Shown in pieces: positions 63,050 through 64,000 of a DNA stretch of 64,000 nt. Location of the stretch: NCBI GenBank assembly GCA_016124795.1, contig WGNB01000013.1:1-64000 (forward strand), read 5' to 3'. Position numbers and translations under genes: made by a program. The DNA is from Rhodopseudomonas sp. (GTDB lineage: Bacteria > Pseudomonadota > Alphaproteobacteria > Rhizobiales > Xanthobacteraceae). Within the stretch, counting starts at the first letter, position 1; each line of letters begins with the position of its first letter. The notes beneath the pieces are model-generated. The model did no database searches and was not told the origin of the DNA. It saw only the letters and a program-made list of their open reading frames with translations.

Positions 63050-63242
63050 AATCGACAACAATCGCCAACGATTGCCGGCCGGCATCGTTCATCGCCGTCC
63101 TGTCGGCGTCACGTCAAAGCTCACACCGTGACATTGAGCGAGTCTTGATTGCCACCGATAACGCACACGATTCGAATCGCATCGACCGGCATGGCGATCC
63201 ATCAACCCACCACATGCAGTGACGTTCAACAGCGCGAGCGCT

Positions 63243-63324
63243 GCATCGTGGAAAAACACGAACGGGACACGAACATTCGCGAATCAGAGAACGGATAGAG
63301 GACGGTAAAGCGGAGCTTAACGCG
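63243..63324. repeat. Interspersed repeat, copy 3 (extended)
   Basis: The core at 63279-63324 (GCGAATCAGAGAACGGATAG, AGGACGGTAAAGCGGAGCTT, AACGCG) is preceded by GCATCGTGGAAAA, ACGAACGGGACACGAAC as in copy 2. Confidence 0.85.
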
Positions 63325-63382
63325 CCCGGCATCGCGCCAGCCTTTAACGCTATTCATCGCCGCAAAGCCGCAAATAAAAATC

Positions 63383-64000
63383 TCAGCCCGCCGGCTTATC
63401 GTCCACCGCATCATTGATGGCGCGCAGCAACGTCAGCAATGTCCGGTTGACTGGCATCGCAATGCCGTGCCGCGTGCCGGCCGCGACGATGGCGCCGGTC
63501 AGCGCCTCGACCTCGCAACGCCGCCCGGCCAGACGATCGAAATACATCGACGTGCCCAGGCCCGGCGCGAAATTGTACAAGACCGCCATCGCCTGCGCCG
63601 CTTCATCGTCGGCCAGCGGCACGCCTTCGGCCCGTCCGACCGCAATGGCTTCGGCCAGGACCGTGAGACAAAGCGCGTGAACGTCGTCACGGCGCAGCAC
63701 GTCCTGCCGTTGCAGCGTCAATGCGGTGATCGGGTTGGCCACGGCATTGAGCAGCAATTTGCGCCAGGTTCTCAAGACGAAATGATCGTCGCGCAAAACC
63801 CGCAAGCCAGAGCCGTCGAGCAATTCGGCAAAAGCGCGGCCGTTCGCGTCGTTGGCGACGGCGACATCCTGTTCAATCACCGTGCGGACACGAACCCGGT
63901 CGGGGGCAAGGCGTTCGCCATTGTAATAGACGATAACCGGCACCACGCGGTCAGCACTGACCCATGGTGCGACCCGCTCGGCATGACCGATGCCGTTTTG
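63383..64000 (-). CDS. Ketopantoate reductase family protein, 5' part beyond the window
   Basis: This is the C-terminal part of an ApbA/PanE-like reductase, open to the window edge. From the edge inwards it reads QNGIGHAERV, the family NAD(P)-binding-domain end, then WRKLLLNAVANPITALT with the catalytic Lys-Asn region and a helical C-terminal dimerisation domain. The frame continues into position 64000, so start and Rossmann motif are not visible. It is only a distant relative of the gene at 31616. It makes or recycles pantoate or reduces another 2-oxo acid. Confidence 0.88.
   Translation of the reverse strand, partial: QNGIGHAERVAPWVSADRVVPVIVYYNGERLAPDRVRVRTVIEQDVAVANDANGRAFAELLDGSGLRVLRDDHFVLRTWRKLLLNAVANPITALTLQRQDVLRRDDVHALCLTVLAEAIAVGRAEGVPLADDEAAQAMAVLYNFAPGLGTSMYFDRLAGRRCEVEALTGAIVAAGTRHGIAMPVNRTLLTLLRAINDAVDDKPAG

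Noticed and set aside
62141-63324. CRISPR array
   Set aside because: The three repeat copies are about 866 and 271 bases apart with genes between them, not regularly spaced, and no cas genes are near.
62813-63414. Several minus-strand frames sharing LRFTVLYPFSDSR
   Set aside because: The shared peptide is the translation of the interspersed repeat, with no RBS or consistent gene length. They are annotated as repeats instead.

Overview
The window looks like a stretch of chromosome from a high-GC alphaproteobacterium of the Hyphomicrobiales (Rhizobiales), close to the Bradyrhizobiaceae/Xanthobacteraceae group. The pointers are Omp25/Omp31-like outer-membrane proteins, DUF930 and DUF4403 proteins, several Bug-type tricarboxylate-transporter binding proteins, an extensin-like lipoprotein, and palindromic repeats of the kinds common in that group. 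This placement is inferred from protein families, not from a database search.

Layout. 1-1634: two paralogous beta-barrel porin-like genes, each with its own terminator. 1.6-12 kb: housekeeping and envelope genes (GST, cold-shock protein, RlmJ, RNase T2, RsmE, UbiA, a YedE-type sulfur transporter beside a DsrE-like protein, an extensin-like lipoprotein). 12-17.4 kb: three tricarboxylate-transporter binding proteins and a luciferase-like oxidoreductase. 18.2-20.6 kb: an orphan low-GC gene of unknown function followed by a dense patch of palindromic repeats. 20.6-26.5 kb: a methionine-cycle operon (ArsR-methyltransferase fusion, metF, metH) with a candidate operator. 26.6-32.5 kb: TrmO, an L,D-transpeptidase, an iron/metal cluster (YqjI-like PadR regulator, DUF2218, PepSY), a ParA-type ATPase and a ketopantoate reductase homologue. 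32.8-39.6 kb: tctBA, DUF4403, a Ser-rich protein and an OmpR/EnvZ-like pair. 39.6-41.8 kb: a TPP riboswitch and thiC.

41.8-48.2 kb is an accessory island between thiC and a ridA-family gene. It holds a DUF2188 protein and a ParB-like protein behind an operator array, a ParD/ParE-type toxin-antitoxin pair, two broken brnA ends, a dead REP-associated transposase with its REP sequences, unknown genes, and a putative nuclease toxin with its immunity gene. In the middle of the island a ridA fragment is joined directly to a copy of the thiC 3' end. This is the junction expected if a thiC-to-ridA segment was once duplicated in tandem and then filled with cargo.

48.2-64 kb returns to small exported and membrane proteins (cupin, CvpA, DoxX, DUF930, a PEBP-type protein, a Nudix hydrolase with a histone-H1-like tail, three Gly/Tyr-rich exported proteins), a lytic transglycosylase, a tandem HD-GYP protein, a UPF0114 membrane protein, a three-copy interspersed repeat, and a ketopantoate-reductase homologue cut by the window edge. 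No rRNA, tRNA or CRISPR was found.
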